In this document: positions 1 through 7,700 of the stretch, piece by piece
How positions within the stretch are numbered: the first letter of the stretch is position 1
How the letters are laid out: the number at the start of each line of letters is the position of its first letter
NCBI GenBank assembly: GCA_002328075.1
Contig: DCVT01000054.1
Coordinates: 1 to 34,761, forward strand
Direction of reading: 5' to 3'
Source of the DNA: Anaerolineales bacterium UBA2181
GTDB lineage: Bacteria; Chloroflexota; Anaerolineae; Promineifilales; UBA4811
Length of the DNA: 34,761 nucleotides
Made by a program: the position numbers and the translations under genes
The notes under the pieces: generated by a model
The model's input: only the letters and a program-made list of their open reading frames with translations
What the model was told of the DNA's origin: nothing
The model's database searches: none

Positions 1-395
1 GATTGAGTTCGGTCTTGCTCATGGTTAGTAGTTCGTCCACACTTGTTCCCCTTTCCATAGGGGACACTTTAACTTTGGCAAAAGGGGACTCTACTACTTT
101 GGGCGAACACAGTTGGCCGGTCCACTTGACAGGAATACAGTACTGGAGTAACATACGTTTGTCTATGTGGGCCTGGATGTAAAGGCAGTGTATCCGTCGC
201 TTACGCGGCATGGTTAGAGTTGTTGCCAGAACCCGTGAATGGAGGCGATTGGGGAGGGTGCCTATGGTATATACCGCTTTAAGGAGGTCATGCGCGCCGC
301 GAGATCCCCAGATGATCCGGTAACGTAATACGCGGCCCTGTAGGTTTTATGAGTGATGCGACAGGTTTCTCGATCTTTTTGACTGGAGGAGCAAG
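1..395. other. Intergenic leader region; no convincing gene
   Basis: No long gene is visible on either strand. At 281-288 there is a very strong Shine-Dalgarno (AAGGAGGT) followed by ATG at 290, but the frame ends after 12 codons at 328, so it is either a tiny leader ORF or a gene remnant. A perfect 10-bp palindrome GGTATATACC lies at 266-275 and could contain a -10 element or an operator for the downstream gene. I see no good -35 partner. The left part (44-89) resembles an insertion-sequence end and is listed separately. Confidence 0.5.
44..89. mobile_element. Possible insertion-sequence end remnant
   Basis: This AT-richer stretch carries GTTCCCC and AGGGGACAC in inverted orientation around CTTTCCAT, followed by ACTTTGGCAAAAGGGGAC. 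Repeated GGGGAC blocks separated by an ACTTTGGCAAAA-like spacer resemble terminal repeats of some IS families, possibly IS21-type. No transposase is visible in the window beside it, so this is only a suggestion based on appearance. Confidence 0.3.
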
Positions 396-1661
396 ATGAA
401 AAGAAAAGCAACCGCTTTGCTGTTCGTGGGGTTGATGGTGACGGTGCTGCTGGTGGCCGTCGTGTCGGCGCTGAGCGCGGCCAGCGACCCCCCCCGGGAT
501 GCCCAATTCCCGGTGCAGTCCGAACCCGTTGGCGAACCCCGACTCCCAGCGCAGAATACGCCTCCTTTGCCCGCCGAAAAGCCCGTCAATGGGTTGTTCT
601 ACGGTGACGGCGACTATTTGAGCGGTCGCTACGAGATCGTGGGCTACTCGCCGCCACTTACGACAGGTGTGCGAACGAGGGCGACGATGTACCGCGACCG
701 TGACGCCAGTGGCTGGCTGTATTTTGCCTTGGTGGTGGACCGGAGCGTCAACGACAACGTATTTGGCAACGTAAGCAACAATCAGCCCGATAGGGCCTAC
801 CTCGATACCGCTGGTTGGGGATCTGCCAAGCACGATTTCGGGCAGTTGTGGGGTTCTGACCACATGATGTTCAAGATGTCTTGCATCAGCCCGACGCAGG
901 TGTTCACTTGGTATCATGGCTACATCTATGCCGAAGGCAACGCGTCCAACCCCACAAGGCTCGGTCCGTGGTTGTCGGGCCCGGGCGACGGCAGCACTGG
1001 GGGCGGGAATCCGCCACCCACTCTCGTCTCAGCTAGCTCGCTGATGTGGAACATGAACAAGGCCGTCTGGGACGTTACGCTGGGTGGCGCCCGGACCGAG
1101 TACAATACGTGGAAATCGCCGGCCACCAATGGTGCGGCCGACACGTCCGTGATCGACGAGCTTGGGTATCCGCCACCAGGGGTTCAGTACACCGACAACA
1201 TCACGTTCAACAAGACCTACAGCTGGGAGTGGCCGCTGGTCTACGAATTCGCCTTCTACTGGCCGGAGGTGTGCAACATTCCGCCCGCTTTTGACCTATT
1301 GGTCATCGGCGCTCACAACTCGCCCTCGAAGGACGGCGACGAGGACGTGCCGCTGGCGGTGGATCTGGCGTATTTCACGGCCAAGGGCTCGGCCAAAAAG
1401 GTGGTGCTCGAGTGGGCGACCACCCGCGAGACCAACAACGTCGGCTTTAACCTCTACCGCGCCATGTCGCTGGACGAGGTGCGGACGCTGGTCAACAAGA
1501 ACATCATCCCCAGCGGTGTGTCGCCGGCTGGCGGCGGAGCCGTCTACCGGTTCACGGACGCCGGCCTGGAGAAAAAGACCACCTACTTTTACTGGTTGCA
1601 GGACGTGCCCATGGACGGCAAGTCCGGCTTGAGTCAACCGCTCGAAGTGAGGACCAAGTAG
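396..1661 (+). CDS. Secreted protein with C-terminal fibronectin III-like domain, unknown function
   Basis: The 421-residue product begins with a clear Sec signal peptide: KRK, then a hydrophobic run to about residue 30 ending in SALSAAS. It is therefore exported. The middle (about 60-300) is rich in aromatic and beta-strand-like segments, with a Gly/Pro linker (GDGSTGGGNPPP) near residue 200, and I do not recognise the fold. The last 95 residues (KKVVLEWATTRETNNVGFNLYRA onward, through TYFYWLQDV) look like the fibronectin III-type domain common on secreted Chloroflexota proteins. The start is supported by GGAGGAG seven bases upstream of ATG. It ends 10 nt before the peptidase-like gene at 1672, so it may be the first gene of the peptide-maturation locus or an unrelated neighbour. 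Its role in the locus is not evident. Confidence 0.8.
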   Translation: MKRKATALLFVGLMVTVLLVAVVSALSAASDPPRDAQFPVQSEPVGEPRLPAQNTPPLPAEKPVNGLFYGDGDYLSGRYEIVGYSPPLTTGVRTRATMYRDRDASGWLYFALVVDRSVNDNVFGNVSNNQPDRAYLDTAGWGSAKHDFGQLWGSDHMMFKMSCISPTQVFTWYHGYIYAEGNASNPTRLGPWLSGPGDGSTGGGNPPPTLVSASSLMWNMNKAVWDVTLGGARTEYNTWKSPATNGAADTSVIDELGYPPPGVQYTDNITFNKTYSWEWPLVYEFAFYWPEVCNIPPAFDLLVIGAHNSPSKDGDEDVPLAVDLAYFTAKGSAKKVVLEWATTRETNNVGFNLYRAMSLDEVRTLVNKNIIPSGVSPAGGGAVYRFTDAGLEKKTTYFYWLQDVPMDGKSGLSQPLEVRTK

Positions 1662-1671
1662 TTGTTCGCCG

Positions 1672-2235
1672 GTGTCGGCGACAGTGCAGGGCAGCGACGT
1701 GCCGGAGCGTGAGATCAGCGCGATGCCCATGGCGACCTGTGTCAGTTTGCGCTGCACTTCGGCTGCGTTTGCCGAGCTGAGCGCCGACCTCCTGCGGGCC
1801 GGGGTGGCCCTGCGCTTTCGGGCGCAGGGCGTCAGCATGGCCCCGCTGGTGCGCGACGGCGACGTCCTGCTGGTGCGGCCGGCTGCACCGCGCTCGGTGC
1901 GGATCGGCGACGTCGTGCTGTGCAGCACGGAACCGGGGCGCGTGGTGGCGCACCGCGTGGTCCGCAAGCAGATAGTCCGCCACGACTACGGGTTGACCGT
2001 TCAGGGCGATGCGTTGTCGCGGCCCGACGCTAGCATCCCTGGGGCGCAGCTCTATGGCCGGGTGGCGGCGCTGGAGCGGGCCGGGGCGCAGATCGACCTG
2101 GACCGGCCGGTGATGATGCTGCTCGGCCGACTGGCGGCGCTGCGCTCGCGGTGGAACCTGGGCCGCGGCGCCCGGTTCCGGCGGCCCAAGTATCTGCTCA
2201 AGAGGCTGCCGGGACTATCAAAATACCTGGCGTAG
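1672..2235 (+). CDS. S26/S24 signal-peptidase-like protein (Ser-His type)
   Basis: The 187-residue product has the core of a signal-peptidase-like fold. The nucleophile motif is GVSMAP (Ser55). A VVAHRVV motif (His94) stands where bacterial leader peptidases have Lys but ER/archaeal/SipW-type enzymes have His. It is followed by LTVQGDALSRPD (Asp113, Asp119). No transmembrane helix is visible, unlike a housekeeping LepB, so it is probably a dedicated cytoplasmic or peripheral protease. Short proteins of this kind commonly sit beside PqqD and HprK-like genes in peptide-modification loci. I infer, but cannot show, that it trims the leader of the peptide at 3663. The start is GTG, 10 nt after the previous stop, with no strong Shine-Dalgarno. 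An internal ATG at codon 18 or 20 is possible. Its stop is 10 nt before the PqqD gene. Confidence 0.75.
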   Translation: MSATVQGSDVPEREISAMPMATCVSLRCTSAAFAELSADLLRAGVALRFRAQGVSMAPLVRDGDVLLVRPAAPRSVRIGDVVLCSTEPGRVVAHRVVRKQIVRHDYGLTVQGDALSRPDASIPGAQLYGRVAALERAGAQIDLDRPVMMLLGRLAALRSRWNLGRGARFRRPKYLLKRLPGLSKYLA

Positions 2236-2245
2236 GAGTGTACGG

Positions 2246-2536
2246 TTGGATCAACCAGAAGCGCGTTTTGAAAGAAATCCCGAGTTTATCTTTCGCCGCA
2301 TCGTGGATGAGCTCGTGCTGGTGCCGGTCCGCCAGGATGTGGCGGACATGGACTGCATCTATACCATGAACCCGCTGGGCGCGTTCATCTGGGAAAAGCT
2401 TGACGGGCGGCCGACGCTGCAAGAACTTGAAGCCGCCATCGGCCAGGCATACGAGGTCGATCCGCGGGTGGCGGCCGCGGACCTGTTCCGGTTCGTGGAA
2501 GAGCTCGAATCGGCCGGCGCGGTGAGGAGGGTGTGA
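2246..2536 (+). CDS. PqqD-like peptide-binding (RRE) protein
   Basis: This is a 96-residue PqqD-fold protein. It has the N-terminal strands RRIVDELVLVPV, then the hallmark MNPLGAFIWEKLDG helix and an LxELxxAIxxxYxVD helical C-terminal half. PqqD-family domains are RiPP recognition elements that hold the leader peptide and present it to the modifying enzyme. The start is TTG at 2246, with AGGAG seven bases upstream overlapping the previous stop. The gene ends 3 nt before the radical SAM gene, so the two products are almost certainly made together, as in PqqD/PqqE-type pairs. I infer that its ligand is the 53-residue peptide encoded at 3663, which carries a YxxPxL motif like those bound by lasso-peptide B1 proteins. 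Confidence 0.9.
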   Translation: MDQPEARFERNPEFIFRRIVDELVLVPVRQDVADMDCIYTMNPLGAFIWEKLDGRPTLQELEAAIGQAYEVDPRVAAADLFRFVEELESAGAVRRV

Positions 2537-2539
2537 GCG

Positions 2540-3643
2540 GTGGAGTGCCCGGGCTGTCCGGTGGTGACGTTGGGTGAGGTGGCCGACGAGTTGCTCAGGC
2601 AGTTGAGCGGCCGCCGCTTCCCCCTGAGCGGCACCCTGGAGATCACCGAGCGCTGCAACCTGGCCTGCCTGATGTGCTACATCAACCAACCGGCCGGCAG
2701 CGGCGAGGCGGCCGCCCGGGAGATGACGCTGGCCCAGATCACGCAGGTGGTGGATCAGCTGGCCGACGCCGGCTGCCTCTTTTTGCTGCTGACCGGTGGC
2801 GAACCGCTGTTGCGCCCCGATTTTTGCGACATCTACCGTCATGTGAAGCAGCAGGGCATGCTGGTTTCGCTGTACACCAACGGCACGCTGCTTACGCCGC
2901 AGATCGCCGATTTCCTGGGGGAATGGCGGCCGTCGAACCTTGAGATCACGCTCTACGGCGCCACGCAGGCGACCTACGAGCGGGTGACGCGGGCGCCGGG
3001 GTCGTTTGCCCGCTGCCTGCGGGGCATCGAGCTGGCGCTCGACCGGGGACTGCGCCTGAACCTCAAGAGCGTTCTTGTCCGGGCGAACCGCCACGAGGTG
3101 GAGGCGATGCGGGCCCTGGCGGCCCAATACGGGGTCCCGTACCGGTTCGACGCCGTGCTCTTTCCCAGGTTGGGCGGGAACGGGGCCTCGCCGGACCAGC
3201 GCCTGTCGCCGGTTGAGATCGTCGCGCTGGACCAGGAATACCCGGAGAGACAAGCGGAGCTGCAACGGCTCTCTCGCGACTTTGCAGGGACGGTGGTTTA
3301 TGGCGAGCATGTGTACACCTGCCTCGGCGGTCTGCGCTCCTTCCACATCGACAGCGCCGGCCGGTTGAGCCTGTGCATGATGGCGCGGCGGCCGGCCTAC
3401 GACCTGCGTGGCGGGGCCGGCTTCCAGGAAGGGTGGGAGTTCCTGGGGGGTGTGCGGCGCAAGGAGCGCACGCGGGACACTCCCTGCCGGACCTGCACTG
3501 CCGGTGTGCTGTGTATGCAGTGCCCGGGCTGGTCGCAGCTGGTACACGGCGACGACGAGACGCCGGTGGACTATGTGTGCCAGATCGGTCGCCTGCGCGT
3601 GGCGCGGGCCGCTGACTTGGTTCATTCGCAATTATCAGATTAA
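2540..3643 (+). CDS. Radical SAM/SPASM peptide-modifying enzyme
   Basis: The 367-residue enzyme has the radical SAM cluster CxxxCxxC at Cys39, Cys43 and Cys46 (CNLACLMC). It also has the GGEPLLRPDF SAM-binding segment near residue 93 and the YTNGTLL strand. The C-terminal third is Cys-rich in the SPASM pattern: YTCLGGLRSFHID, LSLCMM, then CRTC and LCMQCPG, which implies extra Fe-S clusters. PqqE-like SPASM enzymes install C-C, thioether or similar crosslinks in peptides. Its position directly between a PqqD-like gene and a small Cys-containing peptide supports that role here. The type of bond cannot be read from the sequence. An unusual N-terminal CPGCP motif (residues 3-7) precedes the core. 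The start is GTG, supported by GAGGAGG upstream. Confidence 0.92.
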   Translation: MECPGCPVVTLGEVADELLRQLSGRRFPLSGTLEITERCNLACLMCYINQPAGSGEAAAREMTLAQITQVVDQLADAGCLFLLLTGGEPLLRPDFCDIYRHVKQQGMLVSLYTNGTLLTPQIADFLGEWRPSNLEITLYGATQATYERVTRAPGSFARCLRGIELALDRGLRLNLKSVLVRANRHEVEAMRALAAQYGVPYRFDAVLFPRLGGNGASPDQRLSPVEIVALDQEYPERQAELQRLSRDFAGTVVYGEHVYTCLGGLRSFHIDSAGRLSLCMMARRPAYDLRGGAGFQEGWEFLGGVRRKERTRDTPCRTCTAGVLCMQCPGWSQLVHGDDETPVDYVCQIGRLRVARAADLVHSQLSD

Positions 3644-3662
3644 TGGAACCAGGAGGACCACG

Positions 3663-3824
3663 TTGGAGAAGAGACTGACCTACGAAAGACCCGAGCTGCG
3701 CAAGGTGCGGCTCGACATCAAAACATCAGTGCTCACGGTCTGCAACACGAGCATCGTCACCACGCCCATGACGCCATTAGGCTGCAAGAACGACCCAACC
3801 TGCTACACGGCTCCGCCGGCCTGA
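3663..3824 (+). CDS. Candidate RiPP precursor peptide, 53 residues
   Basis: TTG at 3663 follows a strong AGGAGG Shine-Dalgarno (3650-3655) and opens a 53-residue frame ending at 3824. The N-terminal half is a charged leader (EKRLTYERPELRKVRLDIK). It contains YERPEL, matching the YxxPxL motif by which PqqD-like RRE proteins hold lasso-peptide leaders. The C-terminal half is a plausible core: Thr/Pro/Val-rich with three cysteines (Cys27, Cys41, Cys47) and the segment PLGCKNDPTCY. It sits 19 nt after the radical SAM stop and 22 nt before the HprK-like gene. Because it uses TTG and also lies inside a longer frame opening at 3408, gene callers may miss it or call the wrong start. The precursor role is inferred from size, leader motif and neighbours. 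Confidence 0.85.
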   Translation: MEKRLTYERPELRKVRLDIKTSVLTVCNTSIVTTPMTPLGCKNDPTCYTAPPA

Positions 3825-3846
3825 TCGGGTGGCGAGGCGCTGACGG

Positions 3847-4731
3847 GTGACGACTGGGTGTGGAACTCCTGGGGTCATCGGCTTCCGGCTGGCAGAGCTC
3901 GAGCTCTGGCTGGACGGGGCCGATAGCCGGGTTCCCCTGACGTTACCGCCGTGCCATGCTCCCTTCCGCCTGGAGGGCCGGCCGCGTGGGGGGCTCAGCC
4001 TGCGGGTCCGCGACGGGGCGCCCCGTTCCACGGCGGGTTGGCACGCGCTCTTTCGCGGCGCCGAGAGCTGGCAACTGTGGCGTGACGACGCCGGGCGCCG
4101 GGTCTTTGTGCCCTCGGCGCATTCCCCGCCCGCCAGGCAGGTGGCGGTGGACGCGTCCTTCCGCTGGGGCGAGGTGTTGGGCCAGTTCAACGCCGGCGGG
4201 GCCAACGGCCGGGCCGTCTACCCCCTCCAGGACATCGACATGGTGCTGGTGGTCAACATGCTGGCGGAGACCGGCGACCTGTTGCTGCACGCCGCCGGGG
4301 TCGACGACCGGGGGGCGGGATATGCGTTCGTTGGACCGTCCGGGGCCGGCAAGTCGACGGTCGCCGGCGAATTGGCCGACCGCCATTCGGCCATGGTGTT
4401 GGGCGAGGACCAGGTGATCCTGCGCCGGCGCGGGAGCCAATTCCTGATTTACGGCACGCCCTGGCATACGAGTCCGGCGCGCTGCTCGCCGGGCGGGGTG
4501 CCCCTGGAAAAGCTCTTCATTCTGGATCGGGCCGGCGGCCACAACGTCGCGCCCTTCGGGCGGCGGCATGGGGTCGAGCGCCTCCTCCAGAACGCGCTGG
4601 TGCCTTACTATCACCACGCCGGCGTGGAGCGCATCCTGGATACGGTGGCTCGGCTGGCGGAGCAGGTTCCTTTCTACACCCTGGGCTTCCGGGTGGGGGC
4701 CGATGTCATGAGCCTGGTCAGGGGGGCCTGA
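3847..4731 (+). CDS. HPr-kinase-like ATP-dependent kinase of a peptide locus
   Basis: The 294-residue protein has a variable N-terminal half. Its C-terminal half resembles the HPr kinase/PEP carboxykinase P-loop fold: LLLHAAGV near residue 146, P-loop GPSGAGKST at residues 163-171, LGEDQV at 185-190 as the acidic metal-binding strand, and YGTPWHTSP near 206. HprK homologues without HPr partners occur in lasso-peptide and related loci, where one studied group phosphorylates the precursor peptide C-terminus. No HPr gene is nearby. I therefore infer that it phosphorylates, or otherwise acts on, the neighbouring peptide; Ser/Thr residues are plentiful in the putative core. The start is GTG at 3847 with a GACGGG-like site upstream. 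It ends 18 nt before the C25 peptidase gene. Confidence 0.8.
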   Translation: MTTGCGTPGVIGFRLAELELWLDGADSRVPLTLPPCHAPFRLEGRPRGGLSLRVRDGAPRSTAGWHALFRGAESWQLWRDDAGRRVFVPSAHSPPARQVAVDASFRWGEVLGQFNAGGANGRAVYPLQDIDMVLVVNMLAETGDLLLHAAGVDDRGAGYAFVGPSGAGKSTVAGELADRHSAMVLGEDQVILRRRGSQFLIYGTPWHTSPARCSPGGVPLEKLFILDRAGGHNVAPFGRRHGVERLLQNALVPYYHHAGVERILDTVARLAEQVPFYTLGFRVGADVMSLVRGA

Positions 4732-4749
4732 CACGAGGGATGTAACCGA

Positions 4750-7700
4750 ATGCGACAAAAGCTGATGCCGGGCGCCGTCGTCCTGGTGACGGTGGCGACC
4801 GGCGTTCTGTTGTTGGTCGCGGCCGCCGGGGCGACACCGCGCCCGGCGGCCCCATCCGGCGGCGAGGTGCGGCTGCTGTCATCGACGGACCGGGGAGTGG
4901 CTGTCGAGATCAGCGTGCCGTGGGAGCGGCTGACTGTCGCTCCAACCGACGTGGGCGGCGCCCGGTACGTGCGGGTGTCGATCCCGGGCGCGACCTCCAC
5001 CGGCCAGGCCGGGGCGCCCGAGCTGCCGTTCTGGTCCACCGCCATCGGCGTCCCCCTGGGTGCCGACCTGAGCGTTCAGGTGGTGCCGGGCCCGGCGCAC
5101 ACCGTACCGCTGCGCGGTCCGGTCCGGCCGGTCGCGACCCAGTCGGTGGTATGGGAGGATGCACCGCCGGGCGTTGAGGGCGTTTCGGCGTTTCCGGCGC
5201 CGAGCATCAGCTACCGGGAGGATGCGGCGGTTTACGCCGGCCGGTCGCCATACCCGGGAGCGCTGGCGCGGGTGGTCAGCGACGGCATCCTGCGGCAACA
5301 ACGGGTGGTCGGCATCGCCCTGTACCCGGTGCAGTACGATCCGGTGCGCCGGGAGCTCACTGTCTATGAAAGTTTGACCGTACGGGTCACCTTTGCGCCC
5401 CGGGCGGCCGGGGAACGGCCGGCGGTCGGTGGTCCGGCCGCGGCCGAGTCCACGGCGTACGAACGGGTGCTGCAGCAGTCGCTGCTGAACTATGAGAGCG
5501 CCCGCAACTGGCGGTCGCGGGTCCTGCCCTCTATTTCGGACCAAGCCGTTGAGACCGACGCGGCCGCCGGCAGGGCGAGCGCAGATCAGGTTGGCGGCAG
5601 TCGGGCGGTCCCCTGGGCGCCGCCTGAGCCCGGCTGGCGGGTCAAGCTTCGCGCGGACGGGTTCTACAAGCTCACCTACGCCCAGTTGCAGTCGGCCGGC
5701 CTGCCGGTGGATTCGCTGGATCCGCGCACCTTCCAACTCTATTACCTGGGCAGCGAGGTGGCGATCCAGGTGGAGGGTGAGTCCGACGGAACCTTTGACG
5801 CCGGTGACTATCTCGTCTTTTACGGCCAGCCGGTGACCTCCAAATACACGGCCGACAACGTCTACTGGCTGACGCATGGCCATGGGGCCGGCCTGCGGAT
5901 GGGGTGGCGCGACGGCACGCCAACCGATGCCGCCATTCCCGCCCACTATCCTGCGGAGCGCCCGATGGAGGCCAACGTCTACTACCGGCAGTCTGCGCCG
6001 GGCGGCGACGACCTGGAGCGCTGGTTCTGGGATTACGTCTATCCTCCCACCCGGCCGAGCTGGACCCACACCTTTTCGCTGGCTGCGCCATACGCCGGTG
6101 AGTATTCGGCCACATTGACGGTGTCGCTGCTGGGCTCGCTGGCGAACGTCATCTACCCGGACCACCATGTGACCATCAGCCTCAATGGCGCGCCGGTGGC
6201 CGACGTCTGGTGGGATGGGATCACCTGGAAGACCGTACAGGCGCCGGTCGCGCAGGGCCTGCTGCAAGCCGGGAGCAACACGCTGTCGGTGGTGGCTCCC
6301 AACGACACCGGCCTGGGCTATGACTTCGTATTCATCGACCGGGTCGAGCTGGCGTTCGCCAACACCTTTGCCGCCGAGGCGAACGAGCTGTCCTTTGGGT
6401 ACCCGGCGAGCGGGACCTGGAAGTTCCAGGTGAACGGGTTCAGCAGCAACCAACTGGTCGTCTATGACGTGACGGACCCGGCCGCCCCGGTACTGATCAC
6501 GGGCATTGCCGTGACCGGATCCGGCCCCTACTCGGCGCTGTTCCAGGAGACCCTGGCCGCGCCGGCCGGCTACCGGGCGCTGGCGGACCCCGCCTACCGG
6601 ACCGTGCAGGCCGTCGAGGCGGACGCGGCGTCCAACCTGAGGTCCACCGCCAACGGCGCCGAGCACGTGGTCATTACCCATCCGGCCTTTTGGGCCCAGG
6701 CGGAGCAGCTGCGCGGCTGGCGCTCTTCCCAGGGGCGGAGCGCGCTGACCGTGAACCTACAGGACGTGTACGACGAGTTTGGGTATGGTCTGGTGGGGGC
6801 GGCGCCGATCCACGATTTCCTGGCCTATGCCTATGCCCAGTGGGCGGAGGCGCCCTCGTTCGTCGTCCTGGTGGGCGACGGCCACTATGACCCCAAGAAC
6901 TATGCCGGCTTTGGGCGGGTGAGCTATTTCCCACCCTACCTGGCAGCGGCCGATCCCTGGTCGGGCGAGACGGCGGCCGACAACCGCTATGTGACGCTGA
7001 TCGGCAACGACACCCTGCCGGACATGATGTTGGGGCGGCTGGCGGTCAACACCACCGCCGAGGCGGCCGCCTTTGTCGACAAAATCGTGGCCTACGAGGG
7101 CGACCCGGTGGTCGGCGACTGGCAGTACCAGGTGCTGGCGGTGGCCGACAATGCCGACACCGGCGGCGATTTTGCCGCGGTATCCGACGGGCTGCTGGCC
7201 TGCTGCCTGCCGGCGCCCTACCAGGCGGACCGTGTCTACTATCTGGTGACGCACATGACGGTGAGCGCGGCCCGGACGGCGATCCTGGGCGGCATCAACG
7301 CCGGCAAGCTGATCGTGAACTATATCGGGCACGGGGCCAACAACCTGTGGGCCGGCGAGAACCTGTTCAACAACAACGACGTGGCCGGGTTGTCCAACGG
7401 TGGCAAGCTGCCGGTGATGCTGCCCATGACCTGCCTGGACGGCTACTATATCTATCCGCACCTGACCGCCATCTACAACGCCCTGGCCGAGGTGGTGACC
7501 CGTGCCCAGGGGAAGGGGGCGGTGGCGAGCTGGTCCCCCACGGGCCTGGGGGTTGCCACCGGGCAGAGTTACCTGGACAGCGGTTTTTTCAACGCGGTCT
7601 ATAGGGACGGCCTGGTCATCCTGGGGCAGGCGACGACTGCCGCCCAGTTGAACCTGTGGGCGACCGGGTACAACCTGGATCTGATCGACACCTACCTGCT

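Noticed and set aside
303..321. 19-base near match (17 identical) to 11331-11349
   Set aside because: It is too short, and no similarity is found in the flanks, so it is not treated as a repeat.
2198..3631. Long minus-strand open frame (477 codons) opposite the PqqD and radical SAM genes
   Set aside because: It is the antisense shadow of clearly recognised genes. It has a low-complexity His/Arg/Gln-rich translation and no domain, and reflects high GC.
3408..3824. 138-codon plus-strand frame as the gene for the small peptide
   Set aside because: Its first 85 codons are a shifted reading of the radical SAM SPASM region. The Shine-Dalgarno and TTG at 3663 define the real peptide.
1672..4731. 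Lasso-peptide locus
   Set aside because: PqqD-like, HprK-like and YxxPxL features are shared with lasso loci, but there is no transglutaminase-like leader peptidase and no asparagine-synthetase-like cyclase, while a radical SAM enzyme is present.
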